This document shows positions 8,798 to 17,465 of a stretch of 42,551 nucleotides of DNA, piece by piece. The notes beneath the pieces are model-generated. The model was not told the origin of the DNA and did not search any database. It saw only the letters and a program-made list of their open reading frames with translations. Both the position numbers and the translations under genes were made by a program. Within the stretch, counting starts at the first letter, position 1. The number at the start of each line of letters is the position of its first letter. The stretch spans positions 1 through 42,551 of the forward strand of contig JAIRXP010000110.1 of assembly GCA_031268215.1 (NCBI GenBank). The letters run 5' to 3'. The DNA comes from Bifidobacteriaceae bacterium. GTDB lineage: Bacteria > Actinomycetota > Actinomycetes > Actinomycetales > WQXJ01.

Positions 8798-8851
8798 CCC
8801 TCACCCGGCCCGCGAATGCGGCGCAGCGCGGCGCCGGGCCGACTGTGAGGG
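8798..8851. repeat. Two-part hairpin upstream of the tlyA operon
   Basis: CCCTCAC (8798-8804) and CGGCCCG (8806-8812) pair with CGGGCCG (8835-8841) and GTGAGGG (8845-8851). With the two hairpins just upstream, it makes the spacer unusually structured. It lies about 110 bases before the first gene of the operon and includes copy 2 of the 16-bp repeat. Confidence 0.5.
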
Positions 8852-8959
8852 TCTGAGACGGTTCCGCCGGGTGGGCTCGATCACGTGGATTCCTGCCCCA
8901 AGGGTGCTTGAACCGGGCCCAGGATAGGCGAGAAGCCCAAGGCGGTTCGGGTAGCGTTG

Positions 8960-9094
8960 ATGTTCGTGGAGGCTGAACAGATCAGTGTGCGGGTTGAAGC
9001 GGCCAAAGACGCGCCGCTGGAAGAACAAGTAGCGGTCTATGAAGTGGCTCTGGATGACCTGGAGGCGATCCTGGCGAAGGCCGTACCGCGATGA
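8960..9094 (+). CDS. 44-aa acidic helical protein upstream of tlyA
   Basis: A short frame, MFVEAEQISVRVEAAKDAP... ending AKAVPR, whose stop overlaps the tlyA start (ATGA, 9091-9094). It is acidic and predicted helical (LEEQVAVYEVALDDLEAIL). A small protein of this kind sits just before tlyA in many actinobacteria; the mycobacterial equivalent is Rv1693, recalled from gene order rather than aligned. The ATGA overlap suggests translational coupling with TlyA. No strong RBS is seen before the ATG; a GTG at 8966 or an extension upstream are alternatives. Function unknown. Confidence 0.7.
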   Translation: MFVEAEQISVRVEAAKDAPLEEQVAVYEVALDDLEAILAKAVPR

Positions 9095-9981
9095 GGCGCC
9101 GGCTGGACCAGGAACTGGTGCGCCGGGGGCTGGCGCGTTCACGCGAGCATGCCAGTGAGCTGATCTCGGCCGGCGCGGTGGCGTTGTCTGGAACGCCCGC
9201 GGGTAAGAGCGCCACCATGGTGGATCAGGGCGCGGCGATCCAGGTCACTTCACCGGATTCGGGTGGCCAAGCCTACGCTTCGCGCGGAGCGCTGAAGCTC
9301 GCAGGCGCGCTGGACACCTTGGCTGAGCGGCAGATCGCTCCCACTGTTGAAGGGCTGACCTGCTTGGATGCTGGGGCTTCGACTGGCGGATTTACGGATG
9401 TCCTATTGCGTCGGGGGGCGGGATTGGTTCATGCCGTGGATGTTGGCTACGGGCAGTTGGCGTGGCGCTTGCGTCAGGACCCGCGGGTCAAAGTGCGTGA
9501 CCGGACCAATGTGCGTCACCTTGAGGCCGGTCAACTCCTGCCCGCGCCCCAGCTAATCGTGGCCGATCTGTCCTTCATCTCATTGCGCACGGTGCTCCCC
9601 GCCCTGACGGCCGTGGCGGCGCCGGAAGCCCAACTCCTTCTGATGGTGAAACCACAATTCGAGGTCGGCAGAGACAAACTGCCCCAAGGTGGCGTGGTGA
9701 CGGCCATAGCTGACCGGCGAGAGGCGGTGGCCGCGGTGGCGGCCACCGCCCAAGAACTGGGGCTGAACGTGATTGATGTGGTGCGCTCACCGCTGCCGGG
9801 ACCGGCCGGCAACGTTGAGTTCTTCCTTTACCTTGAGGGCGGGGCTACGGGCCGCCATTTGGTGGGACCGGCCCTGGCGGACGGGATCAGCCGGGAAGTA
9901 AACGAAAGTGTCCCAACAAGGACTGCGGCGAAGACGCCAACAAAGAGCGCCACAACCCGGCGGAGGGCCGGTGTCCAATGA
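9091..9981 (+). CDS. tlyA: TlyA rRNA 2'-O-methyltransferase
   Basis: 296 aa. The N-terminal S4 RNA-binding domain (about residues 1-65, RRRLDQELVRRGLARSREHA) is followed by an FtsJ-type Rossmann methyltransferase with the SAM loop LDAGASTGGFTDVLL (about residue 92). Residues K69, D159, K187 (VKPQFE) and E243 (GNVEFF) fit the expected K-D-K-E catalytic tetrad of 2'-O-methyltransferases. TlyA methylates ribose in 16S and 23S rRNA, and its loss gives capreomycin resistance in mycobacteria. About 35 basic, Thr/Ala-rich residues follow the fold and look disordered. It overlaps the 44-aa gene and nadK by 4 nt each, consistent with one operon. Confidence 0.95.
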   Translation: MRRRLDQELVRRGLARSREHASELISAGAVALSGTPAGKSATMVDQGAAIQVTSPDSGGQAYASRGALKLAGALDTLAERQIAPTVEGLTCLDAGASTGGFTDVLLRRGAGLVHAVDVGYGQLAWRLRQDPRVKVRDRTNVRHLEAGQLLPAPQLIVADLSFISLRTVLPALTAVAAPEAQLLLMVKPQFEVGRDKLPQGGVVTAIADRREAVAAVAATAQELGLNVIDVVRSPLPGPAGNVEFFLYLEGGATGRHLVGPALADGISREVNESVPTRTAAKTPTKSATTRRRAGVQ

Positions 9982-10820
9982 AGCGGGTGCTGATCATGGC
10001 CCACATGGCGGAAACCAATGTCGAAATCGCCCAATCAATTGCCCAAACCCGCTTCGCGGCGGCGGGCTGGGAAACTGTTTCGCCTGATGACTATCGGGAG
10101 GAGCCCCTTGATTTGGTGCTGGTGTTAGGGGGCGACGGCACGTTGCTGCGGGCCGCGGAGATGGTGCGTGACCAGGGTACGGCGCTGCTTGGGGTGAACC
10201 TGGGGCACCTCGGGTTCCTGGCGGAATGTGAGGCCGCTGAACTCCCCGCGGCCATTGACCGCGTAGTGGACGGGGACTACCGGGTTGAGCCGCGGGCGAC
10301 GGTCGCGGTCACCGTCACCCAACCGTACGGCGAGGTGTGGAACGGCTGGGCTCTGAACGAGGTGACGCTGGAGAAGATCCTGCCCCAACGCATGGTAGAG
10401 GTCATCTTGTCAGTGGACGGCGAGGACCTGAGTGCCTTCGGCTGTGACGGGCTGGTCGTTTCGACGGCGACTGGTTCTACTGGGCACGCCTTTTCGGGCG
10501 GCGGTCCGGTGGTCTGGCCGGGGCTGGAAGCCCTTCTGGTGGTTCCGTTGGCGGCGCACGCGTTGTTCAACCGGCCCTTGTTGGTGACGCCCGAATCGAA
10601 GGTCACGGTGGAGGTCTCCCACATTTCCCGCTCCGGGGCGTTGGCGAGCTGTGATGGCCGCCGGACCGCGCCTTTGGAAGTGGGCGGTCGGATGGACGTG
10701 ACGGCGGGTAAACAGCCCGTCAATTTGGTGCGGTTTGGACGCCAGCCGTTCGCGGAGCGGTTGGTGGCCAAGTTCTCTTTGCCGGTGCGCAGTTGGCGTG
10801 AACAGGGCGAGGTGTCCTGA
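9978..10820 (+). CDS. nadK: NAD kinase
   Basis: 280 aa, starting in the ATGA overlap with tlyA. It phosphorylates NAD to NADP. Motif GGDGT (about residues 51-55, LGGDGTLLRAAE) and the second signature TATGSTGHAFSGGGPVV (about residue 163) are both present. In most homologues the latter reads TPTGSTAYxxSAGGP, so Ala replaces Pro and Gly-His replaces Ala-Tyr here, a mild departure in the NAD-binding loop. Length and order (tlyA-nadK-recN) are standard for actinobacteria. RecN begins 1 nt after the stop. Confidence 0.95.
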   Translation: MKRVLIMAHMAETNVEIAQSIAQTRFAAAGWETVSPDDYREEPLDLVLVLGGDGTLLRAAEMVRDQGTALLGVNLGHLGFLAECEAAELPAAIDRVVDGDYRVEPRATVAVTVTQPYGEVWNGWALNEVTLEKILPQRMVEVILSVDGEDLSAFGCDGLVVSTATGSTGHAFSGGGPVVWPGLEALLVVPLAAHALFNRPLLVTPESKVTVEVSHISRSGALASCDGRRTAPLEVGGRMDVTAGKQPVNLVRFGRQPFAERLVAKFSLPVRSWREQGEVS

Positions 10821-10821
10821 C

Positions 10822-12525
10822 GTGTTGCGTGAACTGCGCTTGAGCGGCTTGGGGGTGATAGAACAAGCCGAGGTCACGCTGCCACCAGGCATGACGGTCA
10901 TCACGGGGGAGACCGGCGCAGGCAAGACTATGTTGCTCTCGGCGCTCGGCCTGCTGGCCGGCGGACGGGCGGATTCAGCCCAGGTGCGCGGGGACAGGGC
11001 GCGGGTCTCGGGCGTGTTTGGGCTGCCGTCTGGGCATCCAGTGGCGGCGGCGGCCGCGGCGGCGGGCGCCACCGTGGAGGATGGCGAGTTGATCGCGGCC
11101 CGCCATTTGATCGCCGCTGGCCGGTCAAGAGCCCACCTAGGAGGCGTGCCTGTGCCCTCTTCGGTGCTCGCTTCAACGGTCGGCCGGTTGATTGCCGTGC
11201 ATGGGCAGTCGGATCAGTCGCGGCTGCGTTCCGCAGCCCAGCAGCGAGACTTGGTGGACCGGTATGGCGGTGTTGACCTCACCGAATACCAGGCGTTGTA
11301 CGATGCCGCCGCGACCGCCCAGCGCAGACTTGACAGTTTGGAGGACCAAGACCGCCAGTCGGCCTTTGAAGCGGATTCTTTGGCCAGGGCATTGCGGGAG
11401 ATTGATTCCGTCATCCCAGTGGAGGGAGAAGAGGTCAGTCTGCCAGCCCAGATTGAGCGCCTGGCCCACGCCGAGGACTTGCGCCAGGCGGCCGAACAGT
11501 CGCTGCTGCTGCTGGGCGGAGATGATTCCGCTCTGAACGGCGGCGCGACGGCGGCGCTGGAGACGGCACAGCGGGCCTTGGCCGGCGCCGCCAACTCCGA
11601 TCCGGCGTTGGTCGCTTTGGCGGACCGGGCCGGCGAACTCGCCTATTTGGCTTCTGACCTGGCGGGTGAAGTGGCCGAATACCGTTTGGGGCTCGAAGCG
11701 GATCCGGCGGCGATGGCGGCGTTGCAAGAGCGCCGTGCCGCGCTCAACGGATTGCTCCGCAAGTATGGTGCTACCGCCGGCGAAGTGATCGCTTTCGCGG
11801 ATCGAGCGCGTGAACGGCTGGCCGAGCTTGATCTGAGCCCGGAGCGGCGCCAGGCCCTCGCGGCTGAGGCGGCCCGCCTGACGGCTGGGCGCGATCAGGC
11901 CGCCGCGGCGGTGACCGCCGTGAGGCGGAGTGCGGCCGCGCACCTGGCGCGGGCGGTGACTGGAGAGCTGGCCGGACTGGGTATGAAGGGAGCCAGTTTC
12001 GGTATTGAGATCAGCCCCTTGGCGGCGCCCACTCGACAGGGAACGGACGCCATTGAGTTCCGTTTCTCGGCTCATCCCACGGCGGTGCCTCGGGCATTGG
12101 CGAAGGGCGCGTCCGGCGGCGAGTTGTCCCGCCTGATGCTGGCGCTGGAGGTAGCGGCACTGAGTTCCTCCGCGGCCAAGGGCTCCCCGGCTTCTGGCGG
12201 CGGCGCCGAAGCCTTGACCATGGTGTTCGATGAGGTTGATCAGGGCGTCGGCGGTGCCGCCGCCCTAGCCTTGGCTGGGCGGCTGGCCAGGCTGGCTCAG
12301 GGGCATCAAGTCTTGGTGGTGACGCATTTGCCGCAAATCGCGGCCGCGGCGGATCATCATCTGGTGGTGGCCAAAGACGGCGCGGTCACTTCGGTGGCGG
12401 CAGTGGCCGGCGAGGACCGGAAAAGGGAACTGGCCCGGATGCTGGCGGGTATGGATCAATCTGGCGCGGCGCTGGAGCATGCCGCGGAGCTTTTGTCCCG
12501 CGACTGGGTGGGACAATCTAACTGA
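10822..12525 (+). CDS. recN: DNA repair protein RecN
   Basis: The GTG at 10822 (reads MLRELRLSGLGVIEQAEVTL) is chosen because GAGG lies 9 nt upstream and RecN proteins begin this way; it gives 567 aa. It is an SMC-like ATPase in double-strand break repair. Walker A GETGAGKT lies near residue 32, a coiled-coil central region spans about 150-370, the signature KGASGGELSRLMLALE lies near 427, and Walker B MVFDEVDQGVGG near 467. The coiled coil is Ala-rich, as usual for high-GC species. The stop overlaps the steA start (TGATG). No LexA box can be recognised because the gene is internal to the operon. Confidence 0.95.
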   Translation: MLRELRLSGLGVIEQAEVTLPPGMTVITGETGAGKTMLLSALGLLAGGRADSAQVRGDRARVSGVFGLPSGHPVAAAAAAAGATVEDGELIAARHLIAAGRSRAHLGGVPVPSSVLASTVGRLIAVHGQSDQSRLRSAAQQRDLVDRYGGVDLTEYQALYDAAATAQRRLDSLEDQDRQSAFEADSLARALREIDSVIPVEGEEVSLPAQIERLAHAEDLRQAAEQSLLLLGGDDSALNGGATAALETAQRALAGAANSDPALVALADRAGELAYLASDLAGEVAEYRLGLEADPAAMAALQERRAALNGLLRKYGATAGEVIAFADRARERLAELDLSPERRQALAAEAARLTAGRDQAAAAVTAVRRSAAAHLARAVTGELAGLGMKGASFGIEISPLAAPTRQGTDAIEFRFSAHPTAVPRALAKGASGGELSRLMLALEVAALSSSAAKGSPASGGGAEALTMVFDEVDQGVGGAAALALAGRLARLAQGHQVLVVTHLPQIAAAADHHLVVAKDGAVTSVAAVAGEDRKRELARMLAGMDQSGAALEHAAELLSRDWVGQSN

Positions 12526-13718
12526 TGATGAAGGCGACTTCGCCGCGACGGCGAGCCAAGACCAACCAGGGCGGAACCATTACTGGTCCTGTCCGGATGG
12601 ACAGGCGCACAAAGGTGCTGACCGGCCGGTTGCAAGCGGGTGATATAGCGGTCATTGACCATCCGGCCTTGGACCGTGTGGCGGCGGAAGCTCTGGTAAA
12701 TGCGGAACCGGCGGCGGTGCTGAACGCGGCCGGGTCGGCATCGTCCAGGTTCCCGAATCTGGGCCCGGAAATCGTGGTGCGGGCGGGAATCCCCCTGATT
12801 GACGGACTGGGGCCGGACGTACTAGGCCTCAAGGAAGGCGTCGAGGCGCGGCTTGATTTGGGCACTGGCGAGGTCCGCCAGGCGGGACGCTTGGTGGCGA
12901 GCGGCCAATGCCAGACGCAAGCCACTGTGGCAGCCGCCCAAGAGTCCGCCCGGCTGGGCATGTCAGACCAGATCGCCGCCTTCGCCGCTAACACGCTGGA
13001 ATATCTGGAAGTTGAATCGGGTGAGTTCCTGGAACGTCAGGCGCCACCGGAAATCAGGACTCGGATGAATGGGCGGACGGCGCTGATTGTGGTGCGGGGC
13101 TACCACTATCGCGAAGACTTGACTGTGCTGCGGCCGTTCGTGCGGGAGAAGCGGCCGGTGATCATTGGGGTAGACGGCGGCGCGGACGCGGTCATTGAGG
13201 CTGGGCTGAAGCCGGACTTGATAGTTGGTGACATGGATTCGGTGTCTGATAAGGCTCTCAAATCAGGCGCCGAATTGGTTGTCCATGCTTACAGGGACGG
13301 ACGCGCACCGGGCTCTGAACGGCTAGACGATCTGGGCTTAGAACACGTCGTTTTGCCTATGGGCGGGACTTCAGAAGATGTCGCGATGCTCTTGGCGGAT
13401 GACGAGGGTGCCGAATTGATTGTGGCTGTGGGCACTCACATGACGTTGGTCGAATTCCTGGATAAGGGCCGGGAGGGGATGGCCTCCACCTTCCTGACCC
13501 GATTGAGGGTAGGTGGCAAACTGGTTGACGCCAAGGGCGTGTCACGGCTTTACCGGCCGGGCGTGTCAAACTGGCAATTGGGGGCGCTGATCGTGGCTGG
13601 TACGGTCACGGTACTGGCGGCTCTATCCGCTACGCCTTCTGGCCAAGCGTTGTTGCAATTGGTGGCGGCGTTCTTTGACGACGCTTGGGCATGGATTAAA
13701 GGTGTGATGCCGGGATGA
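12525..13718 (+). CDS. steA: SteA-like cytokinetic ring protein
   Basis: 397 aa. It belongs to the COG4825 family, which has a thiamine-pyrophosphokinase-like fold (VIIGVDGGADAVIEAGLKPDLIVGDMDSVSD, from about residue 210) and a single C-terminal TM helix (LGALIVAGTVTVLAALSAT). In Corynebacterium, SteA and SteB associate with the division septum; this knowledge is carried over from that family. The N-terminus is basic (SPRRRAKTNQ) and cytoplasmic. The gene overlaps both recN and the next gene (ATGA at 13715), so SteA and SteB are likely co-translated. Catalysis is not established for the family. Confidence 0.88.
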   Translation: MMKATSPRRRAKTNQGGTITGPVRMDRRTKVLTGRLQAGDIAVIDHPALDRVAAEALVNAEPAAVLNAAGSASSRFPNLGPEIVVRAGIPLIDGLGPDVLGLKEGVEARLDLGTGEVRQAGRLVASGQCQTQATVAAAQESARLGMSDQIAAFAANTLEYLEVESGEFLERQAPPEIRTRMNGRTALIVVRGYHYREDLTVLRPFVREKRPVIIGVDGGADAVIEAGLKPDLIVGDMDSVSDKALKSGAELVVHAYRDGRAPGSERLDDLGLEHVVLPMGGTSEDVAMLLADDEGAELIVAVGTHMTLVEFLDKGREGMASTFLTRLRVGGKLVDAKGVSRLYRPGVSNWQLGALIVAGTVTVLAALSATPSGQALLQLVAAFFDDAWAWIKGVMPG

Positions 13719-14836
13719 TCAACTTTCGTTACCACGTCGTATCGCTGGTGGCCGTATTCATGGCCTTGGCCGTCGGTGTATTGCTGGGCGCTGGCCCGCT
13801 GAAGGAACCAATCGAGTCTTCCGTCGCCGAACAAGTGTCCTCATTGCGTGAGGATAAACAGCTTCTGCGCGACGAATTGGCGGCCGCCAGCACCCGCGGC
13901 GTCTACGCGGATACGGCCTTCAGGGCACTCCAACCCCAAGCCCTCTCCGAGTTGCTGACCGGCCAGCCCGTGGCGATAGTAACCATTGGCGGGGACGTCC
14001 AAGCTCGTCGTGTCGAAGACGTTAAGGCCTCCCTGGCTGCGGCTGGAGCGGTGCTAGCGGCTGAAGTGAACCTGCCGGATGATTGGGTCGGGTCAAGCGA
14101 AAAGGTACGGGCCGGTGCGGCCACGGCGGTGGCTGACTTGCTAGGGGAACGAGGCGGTGAATCCTTGGGTGACCGCGCCATGATTGCGGCCGGGCTGGCC
14201 GTGGCGTTGCGGGGTCCGGATGGGGCGGCCGGGCCGGATTCGTCGGGCCAGACCGGTCAGGACTCCGAAGGCCAAAACGGTAAGGACGGCAAGGGTGGCG
14301 AGGGCGGTGCCAGCGGGGGTGAACCCGATCCGGCGCTGGTCGAACTCCCGGGTAAGTTGTTTGAGGCCTTGCGGGCCGCCGGGTTGGCGGCCGGGTCGAT
14401 CAGCGCCCCGGCCGCGGGAGTGATTGTGCTTTCGGGACCGTATATTGATGACCCGGCCAAGATCAAGCCGACCAATGTCACCGATGGACGGCGGGAGCAC
14501 TACACGGGTGTGGTCTCAGCTCTGGCGGAAGCCGGCTTGCGGACTGTGGTCTGTGGTCCTGACCAGGCGGATTCCGATCTGGTTCACCGATTGCGGAATG
14601 ATTCAGTCTCCGCCACTTCGGTTTCCACGGTCGCAGCACCCCTGCCAGCCGCCGAATCAATCACGGCATTGTGGGCACTGGCGGCTTCATTCCATTCAAT
14701 CAATGGTGCCTATGGCATTGACGGTGACGATTTGGAGTTCCCGCCTTATCAGCCAGCACCGGCGGCGGGGCAGCCGGGAGCTGAAGGTAACGGTGGGGCC
14801 GGGTCTGGGGCTTCGCCATCGGTTGAAGGTGCCTGA
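13715..14836 (+). CDS. steB: SteB / MctB-type envelope protein (copper transporter family)
   Basis: 373 aa. An N-terminal TM helix (FRYHVVSLVAVFMALAVGVLLGAG) is followed by a coiled coil (EQVSSLREDKQLLRDELAAAS) and a large extracytoplasmic alpha/beta domain. This matches the family called SteB in corynebacteria and MctB/CopT (channel or copper transport) in mycobacteria (Rv1698). There is a Gly/Lys/Gln-rich insert (about bases 14215-14325, SSGQTGQDSEGQNGKDGKGG) and a Gly/Pro-rich tail, both probably disordered. Position right after steA argues for the septal role as partner of SteA. The copper-transport label is historical and less certain. Confidence 0.85.
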   Translation: MINFRYHVVSLVAVFMALAVGVLLGAGPLKEPIESSVAEQVSSLREDKQLLRDELAAASTRGVYADTAFRALQPQALSELLTGQPVAIVTIGGDVQARRVEDVKASLAAAGAVLAAEVNLPDDWVGSSEKVRAGAATAVADLLGERGGESLGDRAMIAAGLAVALRGPDGAAGPDSSGQTGQDSEGQNGKDGKGGEGGASGGEPDPALVELPGKLFEALRAAGLAAGSISAPAAGVIVLSGPYIDDPAKIKPTNVTDGRREHYTGVVSALAEAGLRTVVCGPDQADSDLVHRLRNDSVSATSVSTVAAPLPAAESITALWALAASFHSINGAYGIDGDDLEFPPYQPAPAAGQPGAEGNGGAGSGASPSVEGA

Positions 14837-15861
14837 TGAGCGGACCCTTCCGGCGCTCGCGCACTGCCCTGGCAGCTTACGGCGCGACCATGGCCGCCGA
14901 GGCGGCCAACGACCTGGGTAGCGAAACGGGCTCCGGGCTGCCGGAGGAGATTCCGGCCATGTGGCTGCGGCACAACTATCGGGGACGACCGGTTGATCTG
15001 CGCGGTGGACCCTCGCTGACCAGCGGCTTGATGCTGGCGGCATCCCGAGCTAAGGCCGGCCCTGGCTCGCGGGCCGGTGCCGCGGCGGCTATAGGAGCGG
15101 CGGGATTGGCAGGACTGCTGGATGATCTCAAAGGCGACGGTTCGGCCAAGGGATTGAAGGGTCACTTTCGGCGATTGGCGCACGGCCAGGTGACGACTGG
15201 GCTGATCAAACTGGCGGTCCTGGCGGGCGCCGGAGTGGTGTTCGCGGTCTTGAACGACGCGCCGGCGGCCAGCGGGACCAAGGGCCGGTCCGGCCGCGGC
15301 GGCCAAAGCGGCGTTGTAGGCCGGGTGGCAAAGATCGGCGTCGATGCCGCGGTGGTGGCCGGTGCCGCCAACTTGATCAACCTGCTTGACCTGCGTCCAG
15401 GCAGGGCCCTAAAAGCAGCCGGCGTGCCGGCCGCGGTCCTGGGGTTGGCGCCAGGGGCCGGTGGCGAAATGGCCGCCGGCATAGCCGGAGCAGTGGCGGC
15501 AGCGGCACCTTCCGACCTGGGCGAGCGAACCATGCTAGGAGACTGCGGGGCCAATTCCCTGGGTGCCGCTCTTGGCGTGGCGCTGGTGCGCAGCCTGCCG
15601 ATGGGTGGTCGGGTGGTGGCGGCGATTGGGATTGGCGGCCTGATCCTGGCCTCGGAAAAGGTGTCATTCACTAAAGTGATCGCCGGGAATCCGACCTTGC
15701 GGCGGCTTGATGAGCTTGGCCGGGTTGATGTCCACGGTGCTGATGATCCGGCGGGCCCGGCGGATACGGTGGACCCGGCCAGTGCTGATGGCCCGGGGGG
15801 CGGCGCTGGCCAAACGCACATTGATGCCTCAGCGAACAACGCCCCGGAGCGGACCGGGTGA
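14836..15861 (+). CDS. MraY/WecA-like phospho-sugar transferase family membrane protein
   Basis: 341 aa, starting in a TGATG overlap with steB. It looks like a diverged polyprenyl-phosphate hexose-1-phosphate transferase: LLDDLKGDGSAKGLKGH matches the Asp-Asp loop, NLINLLDLRPGRALK stands where MraY/WecA have NxxNxxDGxDGL, and MLGDCGANSLGAALG matches the GDxGS motif. Several hydrophobic segments alternate with these loops. Family knowledge: such enzymes put a sugar-1-phosphate on a lipid carrier. A MurJ-like flippase and a GT4 follow at once, so the three genes may build and flip a lipid-linked glycan. An Ala/Gly/Asp-rich tail follows the last segment. The substrate is unknown and the enzyme activity is inferred. 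Confidence 0.7.
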   Translation: MSGPFRRSRTALAAYGATMAAEAANDLGSETGSGLPEEIPAMWLRHNYRGRPVDLRGGPSLTSGLMLAASRAKAGPGSRAGAAAAIGAAGLAGLLDDLKGDGSAKGLKGHFRRLAHGQVTTGLIKLAVLAGAGVVFAVLNDAPAASGTKGRSGRGGQSGVVGRVAKIGVDAAVVAGAANLINLLDLRPGRALKAAGVPAAVLGLAPGAGGEMAAGIAGAVAAAAPSDLGERTMLGDCGANSLGAALGVALVRSLPMGGRVVAAIGIGGLILASEKVSFTKVIAGNPTLRRLDELGRVDVHGADDPAGPADTVDPASADGPGGGAGQTHIDASANNAPERTG

Positions 15862-17465
15862 ACCGGGCGGTCGCGGGAGTAGCCGGCGGGGCCGCTCTGA
15901 TCGCTGGAGTGACGGTGGCCGCGCGCATAGTGGGATTCGTCCGGTGGGGAGTGTTTTCCGGAGCGGTTGGATCGACCGCCACCGGCTCCGCCTACACCGC
16001 CGCCAATGCCCTGCCCAACGTACTGTTCGAGGTGGCGGTTGGCGGAGCCTTGGCCTCGGTGGCTGTTCCCTTGTTAGCCGCGCCGCTGGCACGGCACCTG
16101 ACTGACGATGCGTCGCGGACGGCATCGGCCCTTATGACTTGGACTTTGACGGTGCTGTTGCCCTTGGGTGCGGTGCTGGTTCTGGCCTCCCGGCCGCTGG
16201 CCGGCCTAGTTGTTGACGCCGGAGTCGATTCCGCGCACCCCGGGACGCGAACCCTGGCCGCCCAGCTAATCGCTATGTTCGCCGCTCAGGTGCCGCTCTA
16301 CGGTGTGGGGGTCGTGGCCTCAGGGGCATTGCAGGCCGCGAAACGATTCTTCTGGCCGGCGCTCGCGCCGCTGCTGAGTTCACTGACCGTCACGGGGGTG
16401 TACATATGGTTCGCTGCTTTGGCTCGCGGATCACAGGATTCGCCGGGCTCTTTGCCCGGAAGCGCCGTCGGAATGCTCGGTTGGGGGACAACCGCGGGGG
16501 TGGTAATGCTAACTTTGCCCCTGCTCATCCCGATGCGCCGAGCCGGGATCCGGTTATCCGTCACCTACCGCTTCGCGCCTGGGCTGGCCCGTAGAGCCTC
16601 GGGGCTGGTGGGGGCCGGGATTGGCGGTTTGCTGGCGCAACAGGTGTTCGTGCTGACGGCTGTCATGGTGGCGGGGCACTTTGGGGCCACCGGCGCCTTG
16701 CCGGTCTTCAACTATGCCCAGGCGGTCTACCTGCTGCCCTACGCGGTACTGGTGATGCCGGTCGCGACGGCGGCATTCCCGCATCTGGCGGCCGCGAGCA
16801 CCACTGACCGGGCTGGTTTTGGACAGCTGACGGCCCAGACGAGTCGCACGGTGACGGTTGTTGGCCTGGCCGGGGCCGCGGGGTTGATCGCTTGTGCGCC
16901 AGCCGTCCAACTAGTCTTCGAGGCCATTGATCCGGGGATGGTGATAGGGCTGTCCGCCACCTTAACGGCATTGGCCGTAGGACTGCCCGGATATGGGCTG
17001 TTGACACATCTTCAACGCGTTCTGCTGGCGGCCGGACGGACGGGGCTGGCGGCGGCCGGTACTGCGGCCGGATGGTTGGTGGCGGCGGCGCTGGCGGTCA
17101 TCGCGGCGCGTTCTGGAGCGGGTGGGTTGGATTCCCTGGGGTGGGGCTCGGCCGCCGGAATGACTATTGGTGGTGTGGCCCTGCTGGTTGCCGCGCGCCG
17201 GGCGCTGGGCCCGGCGGCCTTGGCTGGCTGGGCGCGGACCGCCGGCGTGGGCGGTGTCAGTGCGGCCATTGCCGCGCTGGCCGGGCGCCTGGTAACGGAG
17301 TGGCTGGCCGGGATCGGGACTGGTGCTGGCTTTGGCGCGGGCGCGTTGGGGAGCCTTGGCGCCGGACTGATTGGCGTGGTGGTGGCGGTAGCGGTGGTCG
17401 CCCTTGGGGCGATCGCCGGCGACCGGTCAGCTATCAAGGTTTTCCGCCGGGAGGTCAAGTCGTGA
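15858..17465 (+). CDS. MurJ-like lipid flippase (MviN family)
   Basis: 535 aa, GTG start overlapping the previous stop (GTGA). About 14 hydrophobic segments run through the protein, with MviN-type start IVGFVRWGVFSGAVGSTATGSAYTAANALPN and the EVAVGGALASVAVPLL segment. MurJ proteins flip lipid II or related carriers across the membrane. Actinobacteria usually have a separate essential MurJ with a cytoplasmic regulatory tail near the chromosome origin region; this copy lacks a long tail, so it may be a second family member serving another lipid-linked glycan. Its position between a MraY/WecA-like gene and a glycosyltransferase supports that. The next gene begins in a 4-nt overlap. Confidence 0.85.
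   Translation: MNRAVAGVAGGAALIAGVTVAARIVGFVRWGVFSGAVGSTATGSAYTAANALPNVLFEVAVGGALASVAVPLLAAPLARHLTDDASRTASALMTWTLTVLLPLGAVLVLASRPLAGLVVDAGVDSAHPGTRTLAAQLIAMFAAQVPLYGVGVVASGALQAAKRFFWPALAPLLSSLTVTGVYIWFAALARGSQDSPGSLPGSAVGMLGWGTTAGVVMLTLPLLIPMRRAGIRLSVTYRFAPGLARRASGLVGAGIGGLLAQQVFVLTAVMVAGHFGATGALPVFNYAQAVYLLPYAVLVMPVATAAFPHLAAASTTDRAGFGQLTAQTSRTVTVVGLAGAAGLIACAPAVQLVFEAIDPGMVIGLSATLTALAVGLPGYGLLTHLQRVLLAAGRTGLAAAGTAAGWLVAAALAVIAARSGAGGLDSLGWGSAAGMTIGGVALLVAARRALGPAALAGWARTAGVGGVSAAIAALAGRLVTEWLAGIGTGAGFGAGALGSLGAGLIGVVVAVAVVALGAIAGDRSAIKVFRREVKS

Noticed and set aside
10735..10821. RecN start inside nadK
   Set aside because: The GTG at 10822 has an RBS and matches the family N-terminus; the upstream ATG would translate nadK sequence in another frame.
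17072..17461. Longer glycosyltransferase start inside the flippase gene
   Set aside because: Residues before 17462 are Gly/Arg/Trp-rich antisense-like sequence; the GT4 N-terminus begins at the GTG that overlaps the flippase stop.
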